This document shows, piece by piece, positions 36,383 through 44,770 of a DNA stretch of 64,000 nucleotides. Position 1 is the stretch's first letter; each line of letters begins with the position of its first letter. A program made the translations under genes and the position numbers. The notes under the pieces are model-generated. The model was not told the DNA's origin. It worked only from the letters and a program-made list of their open reading frames with translations, and made no database searches. The stretch is from Oceanobacillus kimchii X50 (lineage in GTDB: Bacteria; Bacillota; Bacilli; Bacillales; Amphibacillaceae). The stretch spans positions 2,130,659 to 2,194,658 of the forward strand of contig NZ_CM001792.1 of the NCBI RefSeq assembly GCF_000340475.1. The letters are read 5' to 3'.

Positions 36383-36409
36383 TGAAACCTTCCATTCGTT
36401 TAAAACGTA
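36383..36409 (+). promoter_or_regulatory. Sigma-W promoter of ysdB
   Basis: TGAAAC (36383-36388), 17 bases, CGTA (36406-36409): an exact match to sigma-W/extracytoplasmic-function consensus, 33 bp before the ysdB start. ysdB is a sigma-W gene in B. subtilis. Confidence 0.85.
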
Positions 36410-36441
36410 TACTATAAAAACAATAACTAGGAGTAGATTAC

Positions 36442-36831
36442 ATGCTAGTGATTAGCTTTCGTATATTACTAATAATAGCAATAGCACTGCTTATTTATAC
36501 ACTTGTACAATACTTACGTAAACCGGAACGCAAGTTAAAGCTTGCTCAAAAAAATAAACAATTTTATATATTAGATGAGGAACAAAATGATAAAAAAAAT
36601 TTTCAACTCACGTATATGGGGTGTTTGTTTGAAGGAGAAAAGTACTTAGGTACTACGGATAATAAATTTGAAGTAGTGGATATACATGTTACTGTTAAAG
36701 ACCCACATCAACTTCAAGGTCTTTCTAGAGAAGATTTATATTTTATAGAAGAAGAGATTATTTTTCACTATCCCTATGCGGCGATCACTTGGAAGCACCC
36801 TATTAATAAGGTTTTACAATCATCAAAATAG
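36442..36831 (+). CDS. ysdB: Sigma-W-controlled membrane protein YsdB
   Basis: A 129-residue protein with one N-terminal membrane span (about 3-23) followed by a basic stretch RKPERKLKLAQKNKQFYILD and a soluble domain containing LTYMGCLFEGEKYLGTTDNKFEVVDIHV, all of which match B. subtilis YsdB. Its function is unknown; the sigma-W promoter in front implies a role in cell-envelope or antimicrobial stress. It diverges from the dUTPase-ysdC pair. Confidence 0.9.
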   Translation: MLVISFRILLIIAIALLIYTLVQYLRKPERKLKLAQKNKQFYILDEEQNDKKNFQLTYMGCLFEGEKYLGTTDNKFEVVDIHVTVKDPHQLQGLSREDLYFIEEEIIFHYPYAAITWKHPINKVLQSSK

Positions 36832-36878
36832 TAAACCTTAGTGGAGTTAGTAGAATTCTTAGCTAAAAGTATTGTATT

Positions 36879-36951
36879 ACGGGCAGTTTGTCCTTCGTTA
36901 ATCCTCTTTGGCTAATACTCATCTTCTTGAAGTAGAGATAATACTGCCCGT
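36879..36951. repeat. Inverted repeat with ACGGGCAGT arms
   Basis: ACGGGCAGT (36879-36887) and ACTGCCCGT (36943-36951) are exact nine-base inverted arms, bounding 55 bp between the convergent ysdB and zinc-ribbon genes. It may serve as a long-loop terminator or be a small mobile-type repeat. Confidence 0.5.
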
Positions 36952-36978
36952 TACATACGGGGATAATTAACATTTGGG

Positions 36979-37266
36979 TTATATAAATGGTTGTTCCCTG
37001 TCTGTAAACTGATAAATAAATGGACAAATGGTATATATTGCTAATAGTAATACTCCTGTTATACAAGCAGTAATAATATTATTTATATCGAGTATTATCA
37101 TAGCCACTATAAATATCGAACAAATGGGAGTGAACAGCAAAGCTTTATTTCTACTTCCTTTTGTCAGATACTGTGATTCTCCACATGATGGACATGGTTT
37201 AATACGAAAACATAAATCTTTCCAGACAAATTGATGATTACAATTCCAACAGCGTGGCAACTCCAT
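36979..37266 (-). CDS. Zinc-ribbon membrane protein with Cxxc_20_Cxxc motif
   Basis: A 95-residue protein whose first ~27 residues carry two CxxC pairs about 19 apart (CWNC and CPSC), a zinc-ribbon-like module I know as the TIGR04104 type. Two membrane spans follow (about 42-60 and 63-85). The function is unknown. It is the second gene after the nucleotidyltransferase at 37281, from which 14 bp separate it, so the two are probably translated from one message. GGAGGAATAAAAG precedes the ATG. Confidence 0.8.
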   Translation of the reverse strand: MELPRCWNCNHQFVWKDLCFRIKPCPSCGESQYLTKGSRNKALLFTPICSIFIVAMIILDINNIITACITGVLLLAIYTICPFIYQFTDREQPFI

Positions 37267-37280
37267 CTTTTATTCCTCCT

Positions 37281-38051
37281 TCAATCGTTCGAAAATTGAG
37301 AACAAAAAATGTAAAATTCTTTTCTTAGCTCATCTAGCTCCTCCAATGAAATTTTAATATTTCTATTCTCATTTTCATATGCATATTTAATTTTTTTTAA
37401 TAACTTTTTTGAATGCGAGTGATTCCCATTTACTCCCCATAATGCTGCTTCTTGTTTTGATATAATTTTAGCAAAAACTAAATAGTATTCAATACGAAGT
37501 AAACTAAGAATACAATAAACCGGCTTTTCTCTTATTGATTTTAAACAATCATTAAATTCTCCTTGTAATGATAGAAGATAATCTTTTTTTGGTATAGTAG
37601 TAAACAGTTGCCCTATTTCCTCTCCATATAAACACCGTCCTGAATTGACTACAATAGTCAAATGAGCAGCTAAATCTGAATCGGTATGGACTTCCTTTAG
37701 ATGTGTGTTTATTTTGCTAATTGGAGTGTTTTGATAAAAATCTCTCCAATATTCACTATAATGGAAATCGTAGGTACTAGGATGCCTCCAATTTTCCAAC
37801 CTACTCTTTTCTAAAACAGAAACTTCAATCGGATAAGGAGTCATTGATTGTGATAAAAAGTATGATAGTAATCCATGTTTTTCATGTAAGTACAAGGGTT
37901 GATTTATAATAATAATTAGATCAATATCACTTTTATTTTTTTGAAATCCACCTAATACGATAGATCCATGTAAATAAATTCCTTCTAGTTTTTTATGCAA
38001 AATTTGTGTAATTCGAGTCTTTATCACATCCAGTATTAATTCTAATTCCAT
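37281..38051 (-). CDS. AadA-like nucleotidyltransferase (ANT(3'')/ANT(9) type)
   Basis: A 256-residue protein of the aminoglycoside adenylyltransferase group. The NTase fold shows HGSIVLGGFQKNKSDIDLIIII (GS-x-n-D-x-D catalytic pair near 43-45). The C-terminal helical domain (DUF4111-like) has YCILSLLRIEYYLVFAKII and SKQEAALWGVN, where ANT(3'') proteins have a matching KDEAGEWAL-type segment. It could modify streptomycin or spectinomycin, but distant members have no shown resistance role, so the substrate is open. The ribosome binding site is weak. Not present at this place in B. subtilis. Confidence 0.8.
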   Translation of the reverse strand: MELELILDVIKTRITQILHKKLEGIYLHGSIVLGGFQKNKSDIDLIIIINQPLYLHEKHGLLSYFLSQSMTPYPIEVSVLEKSRLENWRHPSTYDFHYSEYWRDFYQNTPISKINTHLKEVHTDSDLAAHLTIVVNSGRCLYGEEIGQLFTTIPKKDYLLSLQGEFNDCLKSIREKPVYCILSLLRIEYYLVFAKIISKQEAALWGVNGNHSHSKKLLKKIKYAYENENRNIKISLEELDELRKEFYIFCSQFSND

Positions 38052-38094
38052 CCCACCACTTCCACCTTAATATGTATATATTTACTATAACAAA

Positions 38095-38120
38095 AAACAC
38101 ACGTAGATTCACGTGTGTTT
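38095..38120. terminator. Hairpin after the VTT gene
   Basis: AAACACACGT (38095-38104) and ACGTGTGTTT (38111-38120) form a perfect stem around six bases, overlapping the stop codon of the gene at 38119. The minus strand continues into a T-rich run. Confidence 0.75.
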
Positions 38121-38727
38121 ATGAAGGAGATCGGGTTAATGAAGTGTGTTGTTGAGAGTCAGGTACGGAGAAAAATTCTTGCCATTTGATAATGATTTCT
38201 TTTCTTCTCAATAAATACAGCATCGGTAATAAAGCAACTAATAATATTCCGATGAACATTGGATTCAAATTGGATATCCAGCCTCCGATTGAAGTATACA
38301 CCATTGCTAATGGTATGCTTGAAAACAATGATGATCGCGCATAATCTTTAAACCCATTACTTATTTCAATAAGACATAGGGATAACAGATGGAAATGTAT
38401 AAATGGAACCAATCGTAATAAAGTAATCTGAGATTTAGTCAATTTCGCATGTTTACCTAACAGCTTTTGCTTAACTCCAATCAACCGTTGAACAGACTTT
38501 GGCGTCCATCCCATTAAACCATAGAACAGTAGGCTTGAAAGTGTAATACCTATAATTGAATAAATCGAACCTGCTACGGGACCAAACAATACTCCGCCTG
38601 AAATACATATAAACACAACAGGTAAAAATAATAGCGGTCTAAATAAATGAAATATAATAAATAAAAGCGGTGAGAGAACTCCTCCCATTTCAACAATAGA
38701 AAATAAATAATTTCCTATATATTCCAT
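38119..38727 (-). CDS. TVP38/TMEM64 (VTT) family membrane protein, YtxB-like
   Basis: A 202-residue membrane protein with about five spans. The VTT-domain hallmark FRPLLFLPVVFICISGGVLFGPVAGSIYSIIG (about 29-60) is present, followed by RLVPFIHFHLLS. VTT/DedA proteins flip lipids or carriers across membranes, and some confer stress tolerance. B. subtilis YtxB, located near thrS/ytxC there, is similar; here the gene lies between ysdB and ysdA. ATG 38727 is preceded by GGAGGTGGAGG. The two downstream genes are on the same strand. Confidence 0.82.
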   Translation of the reverse strand: MEYIGNYLFSIVEMGGVLSPLLFIIFHLFRPLLFLPVVFICISGGVLFGPVAGSIYSIIGITLSSLLFYGLMGWTPKSVQRLIGVKQKLLGKHAKLTKSQITLLRLVPFIHFHLLSLCLIEISNGFKDYARSSLFSSIPLAMVYTSIGGWISNLNPMFIGILLVALLPMLYLLRRKEIIIKWQEFFSVPDSQQHTSLTRSPS

Positions 38728-38796
38728 CCTCCACCTCCTCTGTCGTTCCTCTAATTATACAAGGTTCTATATATCTATATGACAGTAGACGAGCCT

Positions 38797-39075
38797 TTAT
38801 GACATAAAAAGTAGAATCCAGCTAAAACTAATCACATTAATAACGATAAGGACAGGCATTCCAATTGTAAACGATCGATGTTTCGTTTTATGTCGAAATG
38901 ATTGCATGCCTATATATATACCAACACTTCCACCTATGATTCCTAGTAACCAAAACGTCCTTTCTGGAATTCGATAATGTCTACGCACAGCCTTCTTTTT
39001 ATCTATGTACATCATTACAAATCCAATAATATTCGCCGCCACTAAATAATATAATATACTACCCCATTCTTCCAT
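38797..39075 (-). CDS. ysdA: DUF1294 membrane protein (YsdA-like)
   Basis: A 92-residue membrane protein with three spans and the DUF1294 pattern MYIDKKKAVRRHYRIPERTFWLLGIIGGSVG followed by SFRHKTKHRSF. The function is unknown. The gene sits directly downstream of rplT, as ysdA does in B. subtilis, and the rplT terminator at 39128-39160 separates them. Its length is close to that of YsdA. Confidence 0.88.
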   Translation of the reverse strand: MEEWGSILYYLVAANIIGFVMMYIDKKKAVRRHYRIPERTFWLLGIIGGSVGIYIGMQSFRHKTKHRSFTIGMPVLIVINVISFSWILLFMS

Positions 39076-39127
39076 TGCACACCTTACCTTCCTATACTAT
39101 ATTAGTAAAACACAATATGTCCGTTTA

Positions 39128-39160
39128 AAAAAAGACCGATCCTAGTTGGATCCGGTCTTT
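39128..39160 (-). terminator. Terminator of infC-rpmI-rplT
   Basis: AAAGACCGATCC (39131-39142) pairs with GGATCCGGTCTTT (39148-39160) with one bulged G; on the minus strand a seven-T run follows. Confidence 0.8.
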
Positions 39161-39169
39161 ATCAAACTA

Positions 39170-39526
39170 TTATTTTAAAGCATCTTTTGCTTGAGATACT
39201 AACTGTCCAAATGCTTTTTCATCGCTAATTGCAAGGTCAGAAAGCATTTTACGGTTAATATCAATTCCAGCAACTTTTAATCCGTGCATTAATTTGCTGT
39301 AAGAAATATCATGCATACGAGCAGCAGCGTTAATACGTGTAATCCATAATTTACGGAAGTCGCGTTTTTTCTGTCTGCGGTCACGATAAGCATACTGACC
39401 AGATTTAATTACTTGCTGTTTTGCTGTTTTAAATAGAGTTCTTTTAGAACCATAGTAACCTTTTGCTAATTTTAATACGCGTTTACGACGTTGACGCGTT
39501 ACTGTTCCACCTTTTACACGTGGCAT
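39170..39526 (-). CDS. rplT: Ribosomal protein L20
   Basis: Large-subunit assembly protein that also binds its own mRNA leader. The 118 residues have the basic N-terminal tail ([24 protein letters not shown]) and the conserved core [23 protein letters not shown] and [12 protein letters not shown]. It is the last gene of infC-rpmI-rplT, 40 bp after rpmI, with TAGGAGG in front. Free L20 probably represses the operon through the leader at 40374-40512. Confidence 0.98.
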   Translation of the reverse strand: MPRVKGGTVTRQRRKRVLKLAKGYYGSKRTLFKTAKQQVIKSGQYAYRDRRQKKRDFRKLWITRINAAARMHDISYSKLMHGLKVAGIDINRKMLSDLAISDEKAFGQLVSQAKDALK

Positions 39527-39566
39527 AAGAAATCCCTCCTAATTCATTTCCATTTCTACGATTGTA

Positions 39567-39761
39567 TTATTTTGGTAGCATATCTTTAATGCGCTTATAA
39601 TCTCCAGAAGAAACAAGTGCACTTTTACGTAATTTACGTTTTTGTTTTTGTGATTTGTTTGCAAACATGTGACTAGTGTATGCATGAGATCTTTTTACTT
39701 TTCCAGAACCCGTTTTCTTAAAACGTTTTGCTGTTCCTTTATGAGTTTTCATTTTAGGCAT
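39567..39761 (-). CDS. rpmI: Ribosomal protein L35
   Basis: A small 64-residue large-subunit protein: [24 protein letters not shown] is the L35 N-terminus, followed by [24 protein letters not shown] precedes the ATG. Middle gene of the infC-rpmI-rplT operon, 33 bp after infC. Confidence 0.98.
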
Positions 39762-39794
39762 AATTCATTCCTCCTAGTTATCTACTGTTACGTA

Positions 39795-40313
39795 TTAATT
39801 TTTTTCATTAATTGGTGCGACCATCATAAACATATTACGGCCTTCCATTTTAGGTTTTGTTTCAATCGTACCAAGGTCTTTTACTTCCTCAGCGAAACGG
39901 TCTAACACTTCACGTCCAAGTTCTTTATGGGTAATCGCACGACCACGGAAACGCACTGCAGCTTTTACTTTATCGCCTTTTTCAAGGAACTTGCGAGCGT
40001 TTTTCAATTTTGTCTCAAAATCATGGTCACCAATTCCTGGTGTGAAACGAACCTCTTTTACATTAATGACTTTTTGCTTTTTACGAGCTTCTTTTTCTTT
40101 TTTCTGTTGCTCGAAACGATATTTACCGTAGTCCATGATACGACATACTGGCGGTTTTGCATTTGGAGCTACTAGTACTAAGTCAAGATTTCTTGTTGTT
40201 GCAATATCCAATGCTTCCTGACGCGATTTTACTCCAAGCTGATCACCGTTTGAGTCGATAAGTCGTACTTCTCTAGCACGAATCTTTTCATTGACGTTCA
40301 TATCCTTGCTAAT
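39795..40313 (-). CDS. infC: Translation initiation factor IF-3 with AUU start
   Basis: IF-3 checks the start codon and keeps 30S subunits free. The 172-residue reading begins at ATT (40311-40313): the leader reads GGAGGTGGCTGGCT-ATT-AGC-AAG-GAT-ATG, so the ribosome binding site is spaced seven bases from ATT but 19 from the ATG at 40301, the first conventional start. AUU starts of infC are known in Bacillus and E. coli, where they allow autocontrol. Visible domains are the N-terminal [16 protein letters not shown] and [19 protein letters not shown], and the C-terminal GIGDHDF...[14 protein letters not shown]. First gene of the ribosomal operon. Confidence 0.9.
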   Translation of the reverse strand: MSKDMNVNEKIRAREVRLIDSNGDQLGVKSRQEALDIATTRNLDLVLVAPNAKPPVCRIMDYGKYRFEQQKKEKEARKKQKVINVKEVRFTPGIGDHDFETKLKNARKFLEKGDKVKAAVRFRGRAITHKELGREVLDRFAEEVKDLGTIETKPKMEGRNMFMMVAPINEKN

Positions 40314-40373
40314 AGCCAGCCACCTCCGAAATTATTGTTACTGATCTATTTGACAAGCTTATTTTATGCAATT

Positions 40374-40512
40374 AAAAAAGTGTCGGTACATACTTGCACC
40401 CACACATCTCCAAATACACTTAAATAAAAGGTTGGAACCAGTCAACTACCATAATCGGTGTCAATCAGGTGAGAAGCGGGTGCTTCTACTTGTCTTAGAT
40501 CATTTTATTAAC
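40374..40512 (-). ncRNA. L20-type leader of the infC operon with terminator
   Basis: The minus-strand leader contains the word AGUAGAAGCACCCGCUUCUC recalled from the B. subtilis L20 leader. It ends in a terminator whose stem GTGTGGGTGC/GTACCGACAC is followed by six Ts (about 40374-40405). Binding of L20 would favour that terminator. Confidence 0.85.
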
Positions 40513-40518
40513 TTTTAT

Positions 40519-40547
40519 AGTGTACCATATCTCGTCTATGACGTCAA
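40519..40547 (-). promoter_or_regulatory. Sigma-A promoter of infC-rpmI-rplT
   Basis: On the minus strand TTGACG (40542-40547), 17 bases, TACACT (40519-40524). The start near 40512 gives a ~200-base leader to infC. Confidence 0.7.
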
Positions 40548-40624
40548 TACAGCCTCACTAGTTTTTATACAACTATCATAGATTATCACGTCATGGCAAT
40601 ACTGTCAATCACTTTTATAAATTA

Positions 40625-40656
40625 CATGAGATAGAACGAAGCCGTTCTATCTCATG
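40625..40656 (-). terminator. Terminator of the YngK-like gene
   Basis: CATGAGATAGAAC (40625-40637) and GTTCTATCTCATG (40644-40656) form a perfect 13-bp stem around six bases, nine bp past the stop on the minus strand. Confidence 0.85.
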
Positions 40657-40664
40657 GCTTTCTT

Positions 40665-42173
40665 CTAATCTTTGAGAAGAATTTCCGTTACATGCTGCTT
40701 TTTAATTTGTACTTTTGTTCGTTCTTCACTATTCTTATTGTGGATAAAATAATTCCCTGGTGAGAGATCAGTAATCACAAAATAACCATTTGCATCTGTT
40801 TCTAATGTTTTAATTATTTTTCCATTTTTGCCACGTCGGAGTATAACTTCTTTTGCAGATTGTTCAGTAGCAAGCTGGCCTAATAGATGTCCATGATTTC
40901 CCTGACGCCATGAAGGATCTGGCAACTTTGTCGGTATTTCAAATGGTGGCCTTCCTTCATTATGTTCTGTTGGCAAATAAAGCGATTTAATCAGTGAAGA
41001 TTGAGGAAGTCCATCATTGCTCCAAATATTATATACGTAGGGACTTACCCCTTCTGCCATATTACCATTGACAGATGGTGCTAACGCACGATGAATTTGA
41101 TCCATACTATCCGATATCGTATTTAAATAGAGTGCTGGCCCAATTATTATGCCTCGATTTCTCGGTAAATCTTTTTGCCATTCAATCCATTGATCATAAC
41201 GTATGGCCCTGCGTGGATCTGCATCACTATCGTAATTCATGACATAAGCGTAGTCTAGATAACCTTCCTGAACCCATTCCTTCCAATTCTGATGTGCTCG
41301 CTGAACAGGATCCATATCCCACCAATTCGTTTTACTCGGATTATGAAATCCCCATGATAAAACTGCTGCAGTTAACTCTACATCAGCATCAACTGTCATA
41401 AGCTCCGTGTATACGCGTTTGATTAATGAGTCAATTTGTTCTACTTTCCAAGCGATCCATTCTTGATCATTTACTGTTGGTCGATCAGATCGACCTGTCT
41501 CTTCATGAAACCGTGCTAACGAAGTAGCATTGTAACCCTTCCCGTCTTCCGGGTAACGGATGTAATCCAAATGAACACCATCAACCTCGTAATTCCGAGC
41601 AATATCATTTACCATTTCAACTACATGATTTCTCGCGTCAGGATGCCCAAGGTCAAGATAAGGCTGCCAGTACGGAACAGTACCATTATAATCTTCCGTT
41701 ACCCATTTATCTTCTACCGCGTCCGGACCATGTAGATTCCAAATATGTGTTGGATCTGATGGAGCACCACCATATACGCTATGCCACATTGGACCTACAA
41801 CTACCCAAGCATGTACTTCGATTCCTTTTTCATGTGCCTTGGTTAATAAGTAACCTAATGGATCGAATCCTTCTGGAACTGAAGGATCTTCTGTAAATGG
41901 TAATACATCACTATAATAATACGCATCATGTCTTCTGCTCACTTGTGCAATAATTGTATTCATATTAGCATCATCAACATCTTTAACTAGTTCATCAATT
42001 TCTTCTGGAGTTTTTAAGCCAGGTTCAAAAGCTTGTACCCAAAAAGCTCGTATAAATGGATTTTCTTTTTGTAAAGAAGCTTCTGCGGTGGTAAAAGGTG
42101 TAAGAGTGAGGCTAGACATCGCAATCAACATAACAAATACAACAATAACTCCCTTTGTCTTTATTTGTTTCAT
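40665..42173 (-). CDS. Secreted glycosyl hydrolase-like 10 protein (YngK-like)
   Basis: A 502-residue exported protein: a signal peptide (about 1-31, hydrophobic VIVVFVMLIAMSSLTLTPF, cleavage near AEA) is followed by the GHL10/DUF187 beta-barrel domain with RAFWVQAFEPG, AQVSRRHDAYY, HAWVVVGPMWHS, YEVDGVHLDYIRYPEDGKGYN and YVMNYDSDADPRRA. A C-terminal beta domain (from about 420) with VILRRGKNGKIIKTLETDANGYF resembles a carboxypeptidase-regulatory-like fold. B. subtilis YngK is similar. The likely target is a cell-wall or exopolymer sugar. A 34-codon ORF lies directly in front and its stop abuts this ribosome binding site. Confidence 0.85.
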   Translation of the reverse strand: MKQIKTKGVIVVFVMLIAMSSLTLTPFTTAEASLQKENPFIRAFWVQAFEPGLKTPEEIDELVKDVDDANMNTIIAQVSRRHDAYYYSDVLPFTEDPSVPEGFDPLGYLLTKAHEKGIEVHAWVVVGPMWHSVYGGAPSDPTHIWNLHGPDAVEDKWVTEDYNGTVPYWQPYLDLGHPDARNHVVEMVNDIARNYEVDGVHLDYIRYPEDGKGYNATSLARFHEETGRSDRPTVNDQEWIAWKVEQIDSLIKRVYTELMTVDADVELTAAVLSWGFHNPSKTNWWDMDPVQRAHQNWKEWVQEGYLDYAYVMNYDSDADPRRAIRYDQWIEWQKDLPRNRGIIIGPALYLNTISDSMDQIHRALAPSVNGNMAEGVSPYVYNIWSNDGLPQSSLIKSLYLPTEHNEGRPPFEIPTKLPDPSWRQGNHGHLLGQLATEQSAKEVILRRGKNGKIIKTLETDANGYFVITDLSPGNYFIHNKNSEERTKVQIKKQHVTEILLKD

Positions 42174-42186
42174 GTTTTCTCTCCTC

Positions 42187-42291
42187 CTATAATTTTAATC
42201 CAATACCCTTACCACTCACCTCCTCTAGATTAGTGTCTATTTCTACCGCTCTAGAAGACGTTCGTTTCTTGTTGAATGCGAGAGAAAACAT
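42187..42291 (-). CDS. Candidate 34-residue small protein upstream of yngK-like gene
   Basis: ATG 42291 to TAG 42187. The peptide begins MFSLAFNKKRTSSRAVEI and ends VSGKGIGLKL: basic and hydrophilic with no membrane span. AAGGAAAAG precedes the ATG. Its stop codon is joined to the TAGGAGGAG ribosome binding site of the glycosidase gene, an arrangement that suggests a coupled leader peptide or small gene. Against it: the ribosome spacing is short (four bases) and no homologue is known to me. Confidence 0.4.
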   Translation of the reverse strand: MFSLAFNKKRTSSRAVEIDTNLEEVSGKGIGLKL

Positions 42292-42410
42292 CTTTTCCTT
42301 ATTAATTTTTAGTTTACTACTTCCTTCTATTGTAAATAAGTGCCAAAAGTTGCTTTTAATTCTCTATTGTTGGGCACTTTGACCTTTAATATATTTTATT
42401 AAAAAACAAA

Positions 42411-42444
42411 ACTGCAACGAAAATAAATAACATTTCGTTACAGT
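42411..42444 (-). terminator. Terminator of thrS
   Basis: ACTGCAACGAAA (42411-42422) pairs with TTTCGTTACAGT (42433-42444) with one mismatch; the minus strand continues TTTTGTTTTTT. It lies ~40 bp past the thrS stop. Confidence 0.75.
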
Positions 42445-42485
42445 TCAGCTTTTATAATAAATAATATATTCCCCATTGCTAATTC

Positions 42486-44426
42486 TTATTTAATCTTCTT
42501 ATTATCAACTTCTTCTTTGATTAGCTTTAAGAATTGATCAAATTCCAATGTCTCCGTATCTTGTTCTCCGTACCTACGATAATTAACACTGTTACTTTCC
42601 ATTTCTTTGTCTCCTAATACTAGAGCGAATGGAACTTTTTGTGTCTGTGCTTCTCGAATTTTATATCCAATTTTCTCATCACGTTCATCTAATTCTACAC
42701 GAATTCCTTGGTACCGAAGCTTTTCTTCAATACGCTTCGCATAATCTAAATGAGCTTGTAATGAAACTGGAATTATTTTCACTTGTACCGGTGCAAGCCA
42801 AGTTGGAAAAGCACCTTTATATTCTTCAATTAAGAAGGCAACAAATCGTTCCATTGTTGATACTACTCCGCGATGAATAACTACTGGACGATGTTGATTA
42901 CCGTCTTCCCCAATATACGTAAGGTCAAATCGCTCTGGCAGATGGAAATCTAATTGAACTGTCGATAAAGTTTCATCTTTACCTAGAGCAGTTTTGACTT
43001 GTACATCTAATTTTGGACCATAAAATGCAGCTTCTCCTTCTGCTTCTACATATTCCAAATTCATATCTTCCATTGTTTCTTTCAACATTGATTGTGCTTT
43101 TTCCCACATCTCGTCCTTATCAACATACTTCTCTTTATCTTCAGGATCACGATAAGATAACCGGAAATAGTAATCATCAATACCGAAATCTTTATACACA
43201 TGTTGTACTAATTCTACTACTCGAATAAATTCCTCTTTCAATTGATCAGGTCGAGCAAATATATGTGCGTCATTTAATGTCATTGCTCGTACACGTTGAA
43301 GTCCAGCTAATGCACCACTCATTTCATGTCGATGCATCGTTCCTAGTTCAGCGATTCGAACTGGTAAATTACGATAACTCCAAAGCTGGTTTTTAAATAC
43401 CATCATGTGGTGAGGACAGTTCATTGGACGTAGTACCAGTTCCTCGTTATCCATCTCCATTGTTGGAAACATATCGTCCTGATAGTGGTCCCAATGTCCA
43501 CTTGTTTTATACAGTTCAACATTTCCTAGTACTGGTGTATAAACATGGCTATATCCTAATCTTTCTTCTAAATCAACGATATAACGCTCTACATTACGGC
43601 GAATGGTTGCTCCTTTCGGTAACCAAAGTGGTAAGCCTTGTCCAACTTTTTGTGAGACCGTAAATATTCCTAATTCTTTTCCTAATTTACGATGATCTCT
43701 TTCTTTACGTTCCTCTAGAATTTGCAAATGTTCTTCTAATTGTCCTTTTTTCTCAAAAGCAGTACCATAAATTCGTTGTAATTGTTTATTATTACTATCT
43801 CCACGCCAATATGCACCGGAAATACTCAATAACTTAAATGCTTTAATCTTACTTGTAGAAGGTACATGAATTCCACGACATAAATCAAAAAACTCCCCTT
43901 GTTTATAAATAGTAACCTGTTCATTTTCCGGAATAGCGTCGATAAGTTCTAATTTTAAATCATCGCCAATTTCCTTGAACATTTCTTGAGCTTGTTGACG
44001 AGAAACTTCTACCCTTTTAATTTCGAGGTTTTCATCGACTATACGCTTCATCTCTTTTTCAATCTTAGGTAAATCTTCAGGAGTTAATTTGTGTTCCATA
44101 TCAATATCATAGTAAAATCCTTCTTCAATAACAGGACCAACACCAAGTTTTACATCGTTAAATAAACGCTTTATTGCCTGAGCTAATAAGTGAGCACTTG
44201 AATGGCGTAACACTTCAAGTCCCTCATTGTTTTTATATGTGATAATTTCTATGCTTCCACCTGATGATAATTCTCTTCGTAGGTCGACTAGTTCACCATC
44301 AAGTTTGATTGCAAGTGCTTGTTTTTTTAACCCTGGTGATATGGAAGCTGCTATATCTTCACCAGTGGTACCAACTGGAAATAGCTTCTCTGAACCATCA
44401 GGAAAAATAATCGATAAATCTGCCAT
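42486..44426 (-). CDS. thrS: Threonyl-tRNA synthetase
   Basis: Charges tRNA-Thr. Of the 646 residues, 1-62 form the TGS domain ([19 protein letters not shown]). The editing domain follows with [15 protein letters not shown]. The class II core has the zinc- and substrate-binding MNCPHHM, motif 2 [22 protein letters not shown] and [15 protein letters not shown]; the anticodon-binding domain is from about 535 ([12 protein letters not shown]). An ATG six bases upstream touches the ribosome binding site AAAGGAG; ATG 44426 has a seven-base spacer. Controlled by the T-box in front. Confidence 0.97.
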   Translation of the reverse strand: MADLSIIFPDGSEKLFPVGTTGEDIAASISPGLKKQALAIKLDGELVDLRRELSSGGSIEIITYKNNEGLEVLRHSSAHLLAQAIKRLFNDVKLGVGPVIEEGFYYDIDMEHKLTPEDLPKIEKEMKRIVDENLEIKRVEVSRQQAQEMFKEIGDDLKLELIDAIPENEQVTIYKQGEFFDLCRGIHVPSTSKIKAFKLLSISGAYWRGDSNNKQLQRIYGTAFEKKGQLEEHLQILEERKERDHRKLGKELGIFTVSQKVGQGLPLWLPKGATIRRNVERYIVDLEERLGYSHVYTPVLGNVELYKTSGHWDHYQDDMFPTMEMDNEELVLRPMNCPHHMMVFKNQLWSYRNLPVRIAELGTMHRHEMSGALAGLQRVRAMTLNDAHIFARPDQLKEEFIRVVELVQHVYKDFGIDDYYFRLSYRDPEDKEKYVDKDEMWEKAQSMLKETMEDMNLEYVEAEGEAAFYGPKLDVQVKTALGKDETLSTVQLDFHLPERFDLTYIGEDGNQHRPVVIHRGVVSTMERFVAFLIEEYKGAFPTWLAPVQVKIIPVSLQAHLDYAKRIEEKLRYQGIRVELDERDEKIGYKIREAQTQKVPFALVLGDKEMESNSVNYRRYGEQDTETLEFDQFLKLIKEEVDNKKIK

Positions 44427-44451
44427 GTTCATTCTCCTTTTTCAATAAATT

Positions 44452-44729
44452 AAAAAACGCCCATCTCTTTGCACTAATGCAAAGGGACGAGCGTTGGTAA
44501 CGACGTGGTTCCACCCTAATTCCTATCCATAACTTACTAACTATCTGGATAGCTTCATTACATCTTTAACGCAGAAATACGTTGCTGATTACTAAAAATT
44601 CACCAACAAAGCTCCAAGGTGGTAATTACTTATCTCATAAAGGTATCTTTCAGCCAATGGATTCCTTCTCTAGATTATGAAATATAAATAATCTTGTCCT
44701 TATCATCACGAATAAATATACAGTCATTT
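44452..44729 (-). ncRNA. T-box leader of thrS (Thr specifier)
   Basis: The minus strand carries the T-box core GGGTGGAACCACG (about 44502-44516) and a terminator in which AACGCTCGTCCCTTTGCA pairs with TGCAAAGAGATGGGCGTT before six Ts. The specifier ACC followed by A is read at 44621-44623 in stem I, coding threonine. Uncharged tRNA-Thr would allow read-through. Confidence 0.92.
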
Positions 44730-44735
44730 ATTCGT

Positions 44736-44764
44736 ATTATAGACCTTTCATATCAGAAAATCAA
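44736..44764 (-). promoter_or_regulatory. Sigma-A promoter of thrS
   Basis: On the minus strand TTGATT (44759-44764), 17 bases, TATAAT (44736-44741). A ten-base inverted repeat, ACGAATAAAT/ATTTATTCGT (44709-44736), spans the predicted start point. Confidence 0.7.
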
Positions 44765-44770
44765 GCCTGT

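Noticed and set aside
36863..37066. 67-codon minus-strand frame overlapping the zinc-ribbon gene
   Set aside because: It overlaps the real gene in another frame, runs through the inverted repeat and has no ribosome binding site.
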